Assembly: GCF_000499845.2 (NCBI RefSeq)
Contig: NC_023757.2
Span: 3,754,118 to 3,818,117, forward strand
Origin: Phaseolus vulgaris
Lineage: Eukaryota; Streptophyta; Magnoliopsida; Fabales; Fabaceae
Direction: 5' to 3'
DNA: 64,000 nucleotides
The position numbers and the translations under genes are program-made. Below the pieces are notes generated by a model. It worked only from the letters and a program-made list of their open reading frames with translations. It was not told the DNA's origin and searched no databases. Shown one piece after another: positions 36,953 to 49,899 of this stretch (positions are counted from its first letter, which is position 1; each line of letters starts with the position of its first letter).

Positions 36953-37780
36953 AAGTGATGAAAACCCATCTAGCTTCGAAACATTTGGCTAAGAAGATTG
37001 GAAGCAGAAAAAGGAGCTCAAAAGACTCTCATCTCAAGGAGAATTAATTGTTGTATGGTCTTCCATTTTTCTCTAGTTTTATAAACACTGTATAAAGTAG
37101 TATAGGCTTTATTTTGGGCTTGTATTTAGGCCATGTTTTGGACCAATTTTCATGGACCATGTATTAGGCCAATTAGAGTAGGGTGTAAATAGAAAAAGAA
37201 AAAGTCTAGCTAGAATTACAATTGGGCCTTCTTGGATCCAATGCAACTTTAGGCCATCTAGGGTGCATAAATAAATTACTAGAGAGTAAATAGAGAACAT
37301 GGTGTGGCAAGGAAGGCATGAAGGTCCACATGTCACCCCCTCAATGGAGCAGATTCCCACCAATGCCAAAAGGTCATTTGTCTTCATGGGAATAGAGAAG
37401 ATTCTCTCCAATTAGAGGAGGACACTTGTCAATCTCTAATTTGAGAGGATTTGCTTCAATTAGAGATAGTCACTTGTCATTCTATGAGTGGAGAGTTTTT
37501 AAGGTTAAAGTTTGCACCTTAGCTACCTATAGCACTATAAATACTAGTGTTAGCCCCCTTGTAAATTAGCTTTGAATAAACTATTGAATTGCTACCAAAT
37601 TCCAGTCTTTACTAGTCTCTTAGCTCACTCCTTGCTAGCCTTATTTCTAAGTGTTTTAGCATGGAACCTCTTCGGAGTTGGCATAACCTTTCTTAAGCTT
37701 CATTATCATTCTCCAGACACCAATACTTCACGGTTTCTTTCACTCTTTTTTAGCCACCAAATTCCGCACTTCAAAAATAT
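36953..37780 (+). mobile_element. gypsy-type LTR
   Basis: Begins tgatgaaaacccatctagc, shares blocks with 13023-13645 (gctaagaagat, ttttgggc, gtgtaaatagaaaa, ggcatgaggctccacatgtc-like), holds a TATA box (actataaatac near 37540-37550) and ends near 37780. Any flanking target duplication is not evident. Confidence 0.5.
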
Positions 37781-37799
37781 AAAATAAAAGACATTTTCA

Positions 37800-38440
37800 T
37801 CAAGAAGGGAGCATCATGTATGGAATGGTGTGTAGTAAACTGGATATGGTGCATGTTATTAGTGTGGTTAGTAGGTTGATGGCAGATATTGGACATGCTC
37901 ATTAAGAGACTTTAAAATGGGTGTTGAGATAATTGAACTATCTACCTATACCAAAGAAGCTAAGAAGAGTTTGGATTGGTGTTCAAATGGTCTACCCATA
38001 ACAAATAAGTTAGGAAGAGTTTGTTTATGCAAACTATGAAGAAATTTGATACTAGAAAGCCAATTTTTGGGTATATTTTCACACTATTTGGATTTGCAAT
38101 TTGTTGGAAACCCAATTTTCAAATGGTGACTTTATCTACTATCCAAACATTTACAAACAAGGTGAATCAGGCTATGGTTGAAGAGGATTATAGGAGAGTT
38201 AGGTATTGTGAAGAATTGTGAGATTATTCATTATGATAGTCAAAGTGTCATACATCTAACTGATCATTAGATATTCCATGAGAGAACCAAACACATTGAC
38301 GTTAGACTGCAATTTGTTATAGACATTGTTAAGTTGGGCAGGTCAGGATTGTGAAGGCAATTTCATAGGATAATTCTACATATGTGTTTACAAAGTCTTA
38401 CCAATATTGAAATTCAAACGTTGCTTTGAGTGGATTGATT
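37800..38440 (+). pseudogene. Ty1-copia reverse transcriptase/RNase H remnant
   Basis: Broken frames carry YGMVCSKLDMVHVISVVSRL and a HAH*ETLKWVLR stretch near 37818-37930, then IFGYIFTLFGFAICWKPNFQ near 38065-38120, and later HERTKHIDVRL-like and VRIVKAIS-like pieces up to 38400. These are in the order of the copia RNase H region. Many stops. Confidence 0.75.
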
Positions 38441-39948
38441 TTTCATTTAAGGATTAAGGAAGGTGATGTGAGAGTTCTTCCATGTTTTGGAGTTATTAAG
38501 GTGAAAAGTTGTAATATGCATTGGCTTTAAAATCATGATTGTCTAATAACAATTACAAAATATTGTATCTACAAGAATGTGTCTACTAAGGTTAACAATT
38601 TCAAATACAAATTTATTTAATTGGTATTATTTGCAATGTTGTTAAACTATGTGTTGCTACATTATTTTGTGAAACCTCAATCCACTCCTCTACCCACAAC
38701 ATAAAAAAACATTTAAAACAATTCCTTAAAAATAATTACATTACACATAAGAAATAAAAACATCATAGTAAAAACAATTATTAGAACACACATTATTTCT
38801 AAAATAACTAAAAAAAATACATCAAGACATGACTATGTTAGCTAAGATATAAAATGTCGTCATGGAAATTTGGACTGAAAAGAATAAAATTATCTATATC
38901 GTGTTTATACTAATACGTCATATATGTAACTTTAAATGAACTATGTCAACAAGTTATACGTAGAAATGATCTTAAAATATATTTATGTTTGCAAATACGA
39001 CAACTAAATGTTAATTGAAACAATACATGGAAGACATATTTTACTTTATTTTAATGAACTTCAACTAAAAAATAGCTAAAACAAACAAATATCTGTGTAT
39101 AATTAGTATATTTAATATTTAAATTAGTATTTACTGTTTCCTTTTATTTCCTTCAAAAAAAAGTTCTGACACTTAATCGTGTAAAAGATTGGTTAATTAG
39201 GTTTGGTAAAAAGAATAAAGTTCATAATTGATTAGTCACGTGCATACAAAGGAAACAGAAAATCTTATACACTTTTACTGTAGACGGTAGACAAATTTAG
39301 TCGTGCCTGAACAAGAAAGGGAAAAAAAACAGGTAAGCATATACATGTACTCAGCTGCTATGATTGGATCAATAATGAAAAAGTTAAACACCCAAAAATA
39401 AAATAACAATATTATACACCTATAATTCAAATTTATTTTTGAGGTGGGTTCATTTATTATTTTATTTATTATTTTATTTTCTTTCACATTTATTTTATTC
39501 TTCTTGATTTCCATATTTACAGTTTCTTTTTCATTGGTTCTTGTTCATGTTTCTCTTCTCTAGGCAATTCTAGCATTCTGGTTTTGGCTTCATGATCTTC
39601 CAAATCCCCCACCACACAGTACTCTCTCAATCAAGATATTGCTTTCCAAACTCCTTCTTGAACTTTTTACTCTTATATAATATTATAAGAAGTAAGTTTG
39701 AGTCAAATTATTTTCAACGCTTTTTTATAGTTTTATTTTACTTTTAAAAATATTCACAATACATGTAAGGTGTTTTCATCTCATATAATTTGTAGTGCCA
39801 TAGGGTTTAACCCAAGTTTTGTAGTAAGTTAATAAAATTTTACAATTTCGTTAACCAATATTTTCTTGTATTGACAAATCTGAAGTTTAGTATTTTAGCT
39901 TTATTTTGAAACATAGAAACATCATCTTTACACTATTAACATGTGTAT
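38441..39948. other. AT-rich intergenic DNA
   Basis: No gene recognised. Confidence 0.4.
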
Positions 39949-40326
39949 CACTATAAGAAAATTATTAAATAAAAATTAATTTTAGAGACAAAAAATAATT
40001 AGTTGTTATAGTGACTAGATTAGACACTATTATAAATACTAAAAAAATTATTGGTTTCTAAATTATTTTCTATTATTGGTAAATAGTTTTTAAATTGGTA
40101 TCTAATTAGCTACCAAGGTTTTAACTACCAATTTTTAGATTCTAAATTTGGTAGCAAAAACCTTGATAGCTAATTAGATACCAGTTTAGAAACTATTTAT
40201 CAATAATAAAAATTAATTTAAAAACTAATAATTTTTTTAGTTTCTAAAATGGTCTCTAATTTAGTCACTATCAATTAATTACTTTTTATCTCTAAAATTA
40301 ATGTCTATTTAATGATTTTTTTAGTA
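39949..40326 (+). mobile_element. foldback CACTA-type MITE, copy 2
   Basis: Same family as 16184-16565. It starts CACTATAAGAAAATTATT with TAT before it and ends near 40326 at a degenerate TTTTAGTA. The complementary halves are retained. It lies about 0.9 kb upstream of the NPF3.1 start codon. Confidence 0.8.
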
Positions 40327-41137
40327 ATATTCAAAAGGTAAGTACTCTCCATTATTATAATAACGAAGTAGCATGTTAATTTAATCAAAAGCTTACACTT
40401 TATTAATCATTGTATTATAATACTGACAAACATGAAATTTTGTATTTTAACTTTTTTTTTTCACACAAGCATTACCTTTACACTATTGCAGTGTGTCTAC
40501 AACCCAATTCATGTAAAAATTATAGTGTCTCTTACATAATTGTTCGCAACCAAATATTTTGTAACCATTTTTATTCTGATTTATATATATGGATCCTTAA
40601 CCATACCTAGTGATGTCCATATATTATTCTTATGTGATACATTAGGTAGTAGCATAAGAAAATGTGTTATCCAAACTTTTGTGGTGATTTTACTACAATT
40701 TTAAACTTGACACACATAAAGATGAACTTTTGCATTAGAACAACCACGTCACAAAATAAACAAAATTTTAAAAAATATGAAGTCTCATTGTAAAGGGGTA
40801 CCCTGCGATTTACCATGTGGAGGTGTACACTTAAATTTGTTTAGATAACATTTATCTATTTCATCATATAATTAACTCTAGTGATATACACTACATACAT
40901 TCAAAGTTGGGAGGAAAAAAATGTGCATATGACAAAAGTTTCTTGTCCCACACTACCCAACCATACTGCATCAAATTTATAATTCGATTTTATTCAGAGA
41001 ACTTAGAACCAAATTATTTTTTAGTAGAAAAAAATTATATCCTATTCGTGGCCATATATAATCCCACAAGGTGGTGTGAACGCTTGACAAAATAGTTGGT
41101 GTGACGAACTTAGATCCTCCAAACCTCAAGTTTAGGC
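40327..41137. other. NPF3.1 upstream region
   Basis: AT-rich, with no gene. The last few hundred bases are presumably the promoter. Confidence 0.4.
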
Positions 41138-41145
41138 TATAAATA
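41138..41145 (+). promoter_or_regulatory. TATA box of NPF3.1
   Basis: TATAAATA lies 61 bp before the start codon, implying a 5' leader of only about 30-40 nt. Confidence 0.65.
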
Positions 41146-41205
41146 CAAAACTTTGAGGCCATATTATGTACTAGAATACGAAAAAGCGAAAGGGGTTTTG
41201 AAAAG

Positions 41206-44200
41206 ATGGAGCAGAAGGAGGAAAACCATGCTAGAAGGAAAAAGGGAGGGCTTATCACAATGCCCTTCATCTTTGGTAAGCTTCAAACTATATTAAACTT
41301 TTGCCTCCATTATTAGAACGCAAAACCTTCTTAATTAGCCAACAAAGGTTAGATCTAGTCGGTAAGAAACAAAGTCACATGTTTGAAAGACAAAAAACAA
41401 TGTTTTCAAGACACGAGTTTGGTTTGATTCTCTAAGGTGAAAATCTTATCGCTAAGAAACTGCTCAAATTCTAGTGATTATGAGATTCTGGTCACTGAAA
41501 TTTGAAGTATGAGAAAAGAAGAATGCAAATTAGCTCCTGAAAGCACAGCACTGTAAATATATATGGTTTTGGATCTGATATGTGAAGTTTGGATTGATTT
41601 GTTTTGGTGCAGCTAATGAGATTTGTGAGAAGCTTGCCGTAGTGGGATTCAACACAAACATGATTAGCTACTTGACTACACAGCTTCATATGCCATTAAC
41701 CAAAGCTGTTAACACTCTCACTAACTTCAGTGGAACTGCAAGCTTGACACCTTTGCTTGGTGCTTTCATTGCTGATTCTTTTGCCGGAAAGTTCTGGACT
41801 GTCGCTGCTGCTTCCATCATATACCAGATAGTAAACACCATCTCCTAACTCTTCATTACATGCATTATTACTCAGATTTTAAGCTTCTTCAACTTAATTT
41901 TCCAATGGATATTTGTTTAAATTTGCTAGTGATATTTACAGAGGCTCTTGGATATTGGGAAAAGAAACATTCACATATGATATTTGTTAACAAGAATACA
42001 TAGGATTTTGTCCTGTCCAAGTTATCTAGCTTAGCTGTAACTTTTTTCACGACAGCATACAGAGGTTAGGTTTTGGCAAAAGGCCACACTGGTCACTTCC
42101 AATTAATTAAAAACTATGACATACGCCGCTTAATAATAAAATCAGGAAAGGGGGTAAAGTTTTAAGTGAAGAAATTTTTTAAATTATTTTATAATATTTT
42201 TTTTCAGTTATCTTATACAAGATTGTTAATCATATCTTTATTCTTTTATGAAAGATCATCATCTTATTAGTTTATTAAGTTTCACATGCCAAAGATATCA
42301 AGAAGGTATTTCGTAAAAGCACTTCTCCTTTAATTTATTAAACTGTTTTTTAGAACAAAATTATGAAAAGAGAATTCTGAATTTAAATGAATAATATTTT
42401 AAATACTATAATTCATTAATATCAAAAAAATGTGGTGATTGGATACAAAGGCTCATTTCTATATACTTAAAGGTCTAATTTATATGTTTTTTTTTCTTCC
42501 CTTAATTCATTAACAAACTCTTTAAAAATAAAATTGTGATAAAATGGAGTTTAAACCTTAAATTTTAAAAGAAATGTATTATTTTGTTTTCTTTTTATAA
42601 TTACAGTAGATTCATTATTTCTTTTAATAAATAATCATGTCACAATAATTTTTCTTAGTCCAGTATCGGTTGGAGATCCCACGTCACATCGACTAGAGAT
42701 TATAGTCTTTCATTGTATATAAGTAGGTGTAAACTTCAATCTCATGAATCGATTTTATGGGATTGAATTAGGCTTAAAGTTCACTTGTAACATGATATCA
42801 GAACTATTTTCGAGTCTAATGAAGTTTTGTGTAAATCAGGGTATGATTAGTTTGACCCTCTCAGCGGTGCTTCCACAGTTTAGACCACCACCTTGCAGAG
42901 GTGAAGAGGTATGTCAACAAGCAAGTGCAGGACAGCTGGGAGTTCTCTATGTCTCACTCCTTCTTGGGGCTCTCGGGTCGGGCGGTATTCGACCCTGCAT
43001 TGTGGCATTCGGGGCGGACCAGTTCGACGAGTCGGATCCGAAGCAGACAACACGGACATGGACTTACTTCAACTGGTACTATTTCGTGATGGGTGCAGCG
43101 ATTCTTGTGGCTGTCACTGTTTTGGTTTACATTCAAGATAACATTGGGTGGGGATTGGGCCTGGGGATCCCCACCATCGCAATGTTCATCTCAATTATTG
43201 CCTTCATTGTCGGGTACCCGCTTTACCGGAACTTGAACCCGGCTGGGAGCCCGTTTACCCGATTGGTGCAAGTGGCTGTGGCGGCACTTCGGAAGAGGAA
43301 GGTGCCAAATGTGTCAGAACCTAGTTTACTCTACCAGAATGATCAACTAGATTCCTCTATTTCGTTGGGAGGGAAACTTCTTCACAGTGCACAAATGAAG
43401 TAAGTATCTTAAATATCTCTTCCTTCAAAAATTACTTTTACACATTAATTATCAAAATAATAAAATTTTAAAAAATTATTAAAATAGGAAAATTTTATTT
43501 TAAGATAATAAGATTTCATGTTAGACATTACTATCTTACATGACACATTATCTTAACTGACACATTAAGTAACAATAATTATTTATCATCGCATTAAAAA
43601 AGTATTATTAAAAAAAAAATACAAATATATGAGAGGACTGAATCAAAACACATATATTAACAAAAACGATACATAAGTAGACTATATTTATTAGTGAAGA
43701 ATTCTAAGAACAGACTAGATGAAAGACTATTATATCAATGAAAAGATTTTTCATGAATAAATCATAAATTAATCAACTTATCAGCACACACATTCTCTTC
43801 ATGAAAAATATGAGCAACCCCAAAGATAATGTAATTTATTATTTTAATAAATTTTTAAAGTTTTATCTATTAGTTTGTAAAATTTCACATAATTATTAAA
43901 ATATTATAATAAAATTTTACAAGATTTTTTTAAATCCAATTAGTGGTGGTCCAGGTAAAACATGCAAGGAAGGGACCACGTTCTCTTCTTCACGGGTCAT
44001 AAAATGTTCTGGAAAATGTTTGAGACTTCATTCACACATTCATAGAGAAAATAAAATAAAAGAAAGTGAAATATTTATGAACATATACTTTTATAACAAA
44101 GAAAAAATAGAAAGAAAAAGTATATTATAAGTATTTTTCGAGAAAGTATTTATGTATGTATATCATGTATAAATGTTTTATATATAAAATTTAAAAAGAG

Positions 44201-47200
44201 TTAAGGCTTTCGGGACTGACACGTCTCATTTACACCCCTGGCTCAGTGTCTGATATCAATAATACATGTTTTTTTATATATATAAAACTTAAATCTTAAA
44301 TCTAAATTAAAAGTATCATGAAAAGGGTGGTAAAAAAATATCACTATCACCCATATTTATGAGTAAAAAATATAGATATTTTAATTACATACTTATTAAT
44401 AGAGAACAGGTATCTGTATTATGATTTTTAACCTATAAATATTTAATATCTATAGTAAATTGAATTTAGTTTTAAAATAAATAAAAATAAGTAAAATAAA
44501 GTTATTAATATGTATATTTTTATTTGGACTTATCCAAATTGAAGTTATTTTTTTTTAAATTATAAATTAAATTTTTAAAAAGATCAAATTATTTGCACTG
44601 ATATTAAATTATATTTTAAAATTAATTTTTATCTGAGTTTATATTCTAGAAAGCTGCTTTTAAATAATTATATTCAAAATAAATAAAAAAATATTTACAC
44701 GTATAAAATATTCACAAATATTTTTTCTGGATATGAATGACAATTGGACGAGAAATGAAACAATTTTTTTTAGATAAGACATATATTGGATAAGTATGAT
44801 CCATATAATTGTCATTCCTAGTAATAATCCACTTTAGTTTGCTTTAAATTTCTGTCACTTTAGTTTGAATGTATTTTTTGTCTTTGAAAATATGATTTTT
44901 TATTTTAATATTTATTTTTAATTCCTAAATCTGGTAAGAAATAATGCCCTTTAAATTCTTTATTAATTACAAAATATACATGTTGGCAACCTTAGTTTTA
45001 AGGTCCATAGAATATCTATCCTTTTATTTTCACTATTGGCCACTGAGTTTAGGTTAATGGTTATGTTCTCAAGACTCTAAATTTCTAGGTTATTCTGAAA
45101 GTTTATTATAAGATATTTTTTATTCATCTAAGGTATTTTGCAATTGACATATAAAAGAGTAATGATAGATATTATCATATTCATATCTACTCCCTCCATT
45201 TCATAAATAAATAAGTTAGGGGATAATTTTTTTTACTGAACTATTTTTAGTAATTTAAGTAAAAAATTTAAGAATTACTCTCCCATTTAATTGGTTTGCC
45301 AAATGCACTTCAATAATTAATGACCAATATTATTTCCCAATAAAATTGTAATTATTGTTATATTTTTTTAAATTAAATAAAGCATAAGTTCGTGAGGTCT
45401 CATCTTTAAAAAGAAATTATTAGTGTCACCAATTTCTCTGTCTCAGTGACACTAAAGTCAACAACATAAATTTAGGTTACAACAGTTCTATTGAAGAAAT
45501 TAGTGTCATAATTTCCCTGCCTTTGTGTCGTTAAAGTCAAGAACAGAAATTTAAGTGACAACACTTTTTCTTATAGTCCTTATCACGTGGCACACTTTAG
45601 AAAACAATTGTTGGTGTTTTTTTTTATTATATATTCTCACAACTTTATATTTATTTATTTTTATTACACATTATGAGTATATGTATTTTGAATTAAAGAA
45701 CAGTGGGAAGAAAAATTTAAAAGTTAGTAATATTGATTATATTTAAAAAAATCCAATTAACTTAATTGCTTTCATTATTTTGTATGATTATATTAGAATA
45801 AGTTAAAATAATTTTTAATCTCATTTAACTTTGAATTCTAGTTTCTTTTTGCTAAAAAGACTTACTTTAGTCCCATAAAATCCCCTTTTTAATACATTAA
45901 ATAATGAATATTTGCTGTATCAATCAAAAGCTACAACAACAGTTAGTGTAGAAATTGTATAAATGACATCTTTGACTTGATAGAAACAATTTTAAGGGAA
46001 CAAAGTAAAACCTTTTAACTTAGAGAACTAAAATTAAAAGTAAAAAAGATGAGATATCAGAACTAGATTTTAGTCTAAATTTTATGATTTCAATTTATCA
46101 GTTTAAACAGAATTCTCACAAAGATCTTAATTTCTACTAGTAGTGAATTAGGAATGGAGTAGAGAGTTAAAGAGGGTTTTGGCATTTGATAGTCCAACAA
46201 ACACTCAGTAGGATAAGTTTTAAGTTTTAAATGGTTCTGATATCATATTACAAAGTGGATTTTAAGTCTAATTCAACCCCATAAAACTGACTCATGAAAT
46301 CACTTATATACAATGAAAGACTCTAATTTCTAGTTGATGCGATCTTCAACCTAACTAAATAAAGTTTTTGATCTTAAAAACTGATACAGATTTTTGGACA
46401 AGGCAGCAATTGTGACAGAAGAAGATGACAGCAAAACACCCAATTTATGGAGGCTAAACACAGTGCATAGAGTGGAGGAGTTGAAATCCATAATCAGAAT
46501 GGGACCAATATGGGCCTCAGGCATTCTTCTCATCACAGCCTATGCACAACAAAACACATTCTCTCTCCAACAAGCAAAAACCATGAACAGACACCTAACC
46601 AAAAGCTTTCAAATCCCAGCAGGCTCCATGTCAGTGTTCACAATCCTCACCATGCTCATCACCACTGCTTTCTATGACAGAGTCTTCATCAAAGTGGCCC
46701 GTAGATTCACTGGGCTGGACCGTGGAATAAGCTTCCTTCACAGAATGGGTATTGGGTTTGTGATCTCAACCTTGGCTACATTGGTGGCTGGTTTTGTTGA
46801 AATAAAGAGAAAGAAGGTGGCTTTGGCCCATGGGCTTTATGACCACCCACATACCACAATCCCAATCTCAGTGTTCTGGCTTGTGCCACAGTACAGTCTT
46901 CATGGAATGGCTGAGGCCTTTATGTCAATTGGGCACTTGGAGTTTTTCTATGACCAGGCCCCAGAGAGCATGAGGAGCACTGCAATGGCACTATTTTGGA
47001 CTGCAATTTCTGTTGGAAACTATGTGAGTACCCTTTTGGTTACTTTGATCCACAAGTTCAGTGCTGGACCTAATGGCTCAAATTGGCTCCCTGATAACCT
47101 CAACAAGGGGAAGTTGGAGTACTTTTACTGGGTCATCACATTGCTGCAGTTTTTCAATCTTATTTACTACTTGGTTTGTGCCAAATTGTACACTTACAAG

Positions 47201-47272
47201 CCAATTCAGGTCCATGACAAAGGGGATAGCAGTTCAGATGGGAACCAAATTGAGCTCGCCACTGCTATTTGA
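41206..47272 (+). CDS. NPF3.1: NPF3.1-type NRT1/PTR family transporter
   Basis: Four exons: 41206-41275, 41613-41830, 42840-43399 and 46390-47272. All introns are GT..AG, and the join gives 1,731 bp, 576 residues. This is a proton-coupled multi-span membrane transporter; Arabidopsis NPF3.1 is linked to nitrate/nitrite and gibberellin transport. Visible signs are GGLITMPFIFANEICEKLAV with the ExxEK motif at residues 26-30, LLGALGSGGIRPC, FGADQFDES, YFNWYYFVMGA, and the C-terminal half starting FLDKAAIVTEEDD and including FYDQAPESMRSTA. The whole length matches what I remember of NPF3.1 rather than other NPF clades. The start is the first ATG after the TATA box. Introns 2 and 3 each carry a TRIM LTR copy close to the next exon. 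No disabling change was seen. Confidence 0.93.
42667..42802 (+). mobile_element. TRIM-like LTR plus primer site in NPF3.1 intron 2
   Basis: ttggagatcccacgtcacat near the start and ttcacttgtaaca at 42780-42792, followed by tgatatcaga (42793-42802). It is related to 5741-5860. It ends 36 bp before the AG of the exon 3 acceptor, so the polypyrimidine/branch region lies in or next to element DNA. Confidence 0.65.
43550..43830 (-). mobile_element. LINE 3'-end fragment in NPF3.1 intron 3
   Basis: A diverged copy of 3990-4290 in the same orientation, with the RNase H-like tail (cattctcttcatgaaaaatatgag reads on the minus strand as HIFHEENV) damaged by stops. Confidence 0.5.
46236..46352 (-). mobile_element. 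TRIM-like LTR plus primer site in NPF3.1 intron 3
   Basis: Reverse-oriented relative of 42667-42802: minus-strand tgatatcaga is at 46245-46236, and the LTR runs to about 46352. It lies 37 bp before exon 4. Confidence 0.65.
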
Positions 47273-48119
47273 GAGCTTCTTACCCTTTTAATGACCATGA
47301 TCCACTCTAGGAGACACATCTGCTGTATATAAATAATTATCATTACTAAACAGTGGTGGAAAAAATGCATCTGTTATCTTTTAACATGGTTTGCTAATAA
47401 ATAGTGATTGTTGCTACAAATATAAGTCAACCATTAAGTATTGTGTTCCTCAAAAGCCTCTTTCTTTTTATCGTAGTCACAAACACCAATGGATCGAATC
47501 CCATAAACTCATAAACCTCCTTAACAGAAAAACTTATGCTAGTTGACCATTTAACAAAGGATTTACCACTCAACATTTATTGAACATGTTATCAATATGA
47601 ATGTTATTGTTAAGAATAAATATTGAGTATTATATTTCTTTTATGACAGGCAATTGATTGACCATTTGAGTTAATTATAATAAAGTTTCTGATTTTATGT
47701 TCTTTATAATTAAAAACATAATTATATTTGAGTAATTAAACCAGTATTGTCTTAAATAAAATATTATGTTGGATTAGTTATAAACTTTTAATAATATTCA
47801 TATTAGAAAGAAGTTTAAATTGTGAAGTATGTTGATATGGTGATATGCAATTATTATGTCTCGAATTACTCGAATTAGTTACTATTGATTATAAATTGTG
47901 ATATATCTAATATAAATATGATTGATTAGTTAGTTAGTTTAATTGGATTACAAACGTTTACAATATCACAAGAACAAGAATGAGAGAGTATAAGATTTTG
48001 TCCTATTTGAGATGACTTGTTAATTAAGAAACCAATCAATAAATTGAATTAATAATAAAGCATAAACTGGTAATTTCACTATAAGAAGCAATTTAATTGG
48101 CTTATATATATAATATAAT

Positions 48120-48159
<40 letters not shown>

Positions 48160-48847
48160 ATCTTGTTCTTATTCAATCAATTCAATCTTCGCAGCATTAA
48201 GACCAATTTCTCATGGAAAAAATATTCATCTAACTAAATATCCTTAGCAATAAAGAGTAATATCTTATCAAGAAAGATTAATATATTTTCTTGAAGTTAT
48301 ATTTCTTATTTTCTATATCATCTAATTATTACAAAATATGTTTTTTGATTTTCTATATTATATAATTATCAGAGATTTTCCCTCCCTTCTCACTTTTCTG
48401 CGCATAGTTTACAATTTTCAGTAATGGGGATTTGGAAACAAAAATTTTGCTGCTTGTTTGACCTAATCCCCAGTTTGGAAGTAGCATCTTCATTGGCAAA
48501 ACAAGAAAGGGAACTAAATGACACTTCCAATACCCTAAAACAGAAGCAGGTGGTGTGATGGAGACAGTCTCAGAGCCAGAAAATGCACGTAGAAAATTCT
48601 CAATTCATAAAAGTGAACATAAACATGAACATGATTAAAAGTTGAAGTAAGAATGAACATCTAGCAAATGAAGTGAAACAATAAAATTGTGACATTTGAG
48701 TTAAGTGAGCTAATTACAGTGTTCTCTTTGGTGACAAGAATTCAAAGCGAAAGAAACTTTATTAGTCTTATAAACAAAGAATGAACTAAGATGAATGAAT
48801 TGCACATTTTGGTTACTACAAAAACATCAACACATACACGGGCTAAA
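47273..48847. other. NPF3.1 3' flank and DUF1639 3' flank
   Basis: Convergent ends of two genes with AT-rich DNA between. An aataaa-type signal stands near 47396-47401. No further gene was seen. Confidence 0.4.
48112..48159. repeat. compound (AT)n(AG)n microsatellite
   Basis: An AT run is followed by about 14 AG units. Confidence 0.9.
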
Positions 48848-49731
48848 TCAAAATCCTCCGTCAACTTTCCGCTTCCCAGGGTGGCGCACCTTCGTATTAT
48901 CAGCGACTTCTACAACCTTGTACATATCGGCCGTAATCTCCGTCAACCACAACCCAGGTGAAAGCGTCTGCACAAAAGTAAAAATAACGGCGTTAAGTTA
49001 AATCAAATCAAATCCTCCGATAACCTAATATACAGCACTGCACAGAAAATTTAAAGATTTCAAATGCGACTCACATCCAACATCCTCTGCTGGAGTTTGG
49101 GCCGCTTAGTGGGCCTCCGAGGAGCGCGCTGGCCCAGAATGGCCATGAAATCTTCATCGATCTCTTTCTTTGATAGCTGCACATCGAACTTCACTCTTTC
49201 CGTCTTGTCGGATCGGCTTCTCAATTGCGGCAACTTCGCCGCGCCGTCGTCCTTCGTCGCGGGCGACTGGTTTCGTTTCTTATCGTCGATCAACACTTTG
49301 CGACCACAATCATCGGGAGCGACAGCCAGAGCCTCAACCTTCGCTCTTCTCTTCCGCAGATTCCACGGCCTCATGGATTCTTCCCCGCTCTGTAGAATCG
49401 CGTCTTTCATTCTATCCGCTTCGGTCTTGAGATCAAGGATTAGCCTCTGCCGCACCACCGCGATATCTTCGCCATCGCCGACGTGTCTCCGTTTTTGACC
49501 CCTCGCTGCACCCGGCGCCTCGCTCCACGTGGCCGTTGATTCGTCGGAGTTCGACACCGAAAACCCGCGACCACTGGCTCCGGCGTTAGTTCCGGTGGCG
49601 CACCTCATTCTGCGCTGAGTTCCCCACTTCAAGAACGGCAACGTAAAATTGTGCAGGGGGGTGGATCGCCTCGTAGTCGCCGGCGCCATGGACTTGGCTT
49701 CTGTCTTATCTTTCGAGCCGCGCAACGCCAT
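48848..49731 (-). CDS. DUF1639 family protein
   Basis: Two exons: 49731-49075 (219 codons) and 48967-48848 (39 codons plus stop), 258 residues. The phase-0 intron runs GTGAGT..GCAG. This plant-specific family has no established biochemical role. Its conserved marks are present: LHNF and LKWGTQRRMRC at about residues 26-44, RPWNLRKRRA at 121-130, an acidic stretch with KKEIDEDFMAILGQRAPRRP, and PGLWL at 223-227 just after the exon junction. The protein is rich in K/R. Without the second exon the conserved PGLWL would be missed. Start is the first ATG. Confidence 0.85.
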
Positions 49732-49881
49732 GTGGCGGAAGCGAGACGTGCCAAGAAGAAAAGGAAAGCAAGAAGAAGAAGCAGCGATTGAGGAAGCTGA
49801 AATTATTTTAGAGTGGGAAAGGTTTGAGTGTTTGTAGTATTTGAAAAGTGAGGAAAAGTGAGAAAAAAGAGGATTCGGGAG

Positions 49882-49889
49882 TTTATATA
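49882..49889 (-). promoter_or_regulatory. TATA box of the DUF1639 gene
   Basis: TATATAAA on the minus strand, about 150 bp before the start codon. Confidence 0.5.
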
Positions 49890-49899
49890 ACAGTAAATG

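Noticed and set aside
49064..49498. A 144-codon plus-strand ORF
   Set aside because: Antisense to DUF1639 exon 1, where the conserved motifs are.
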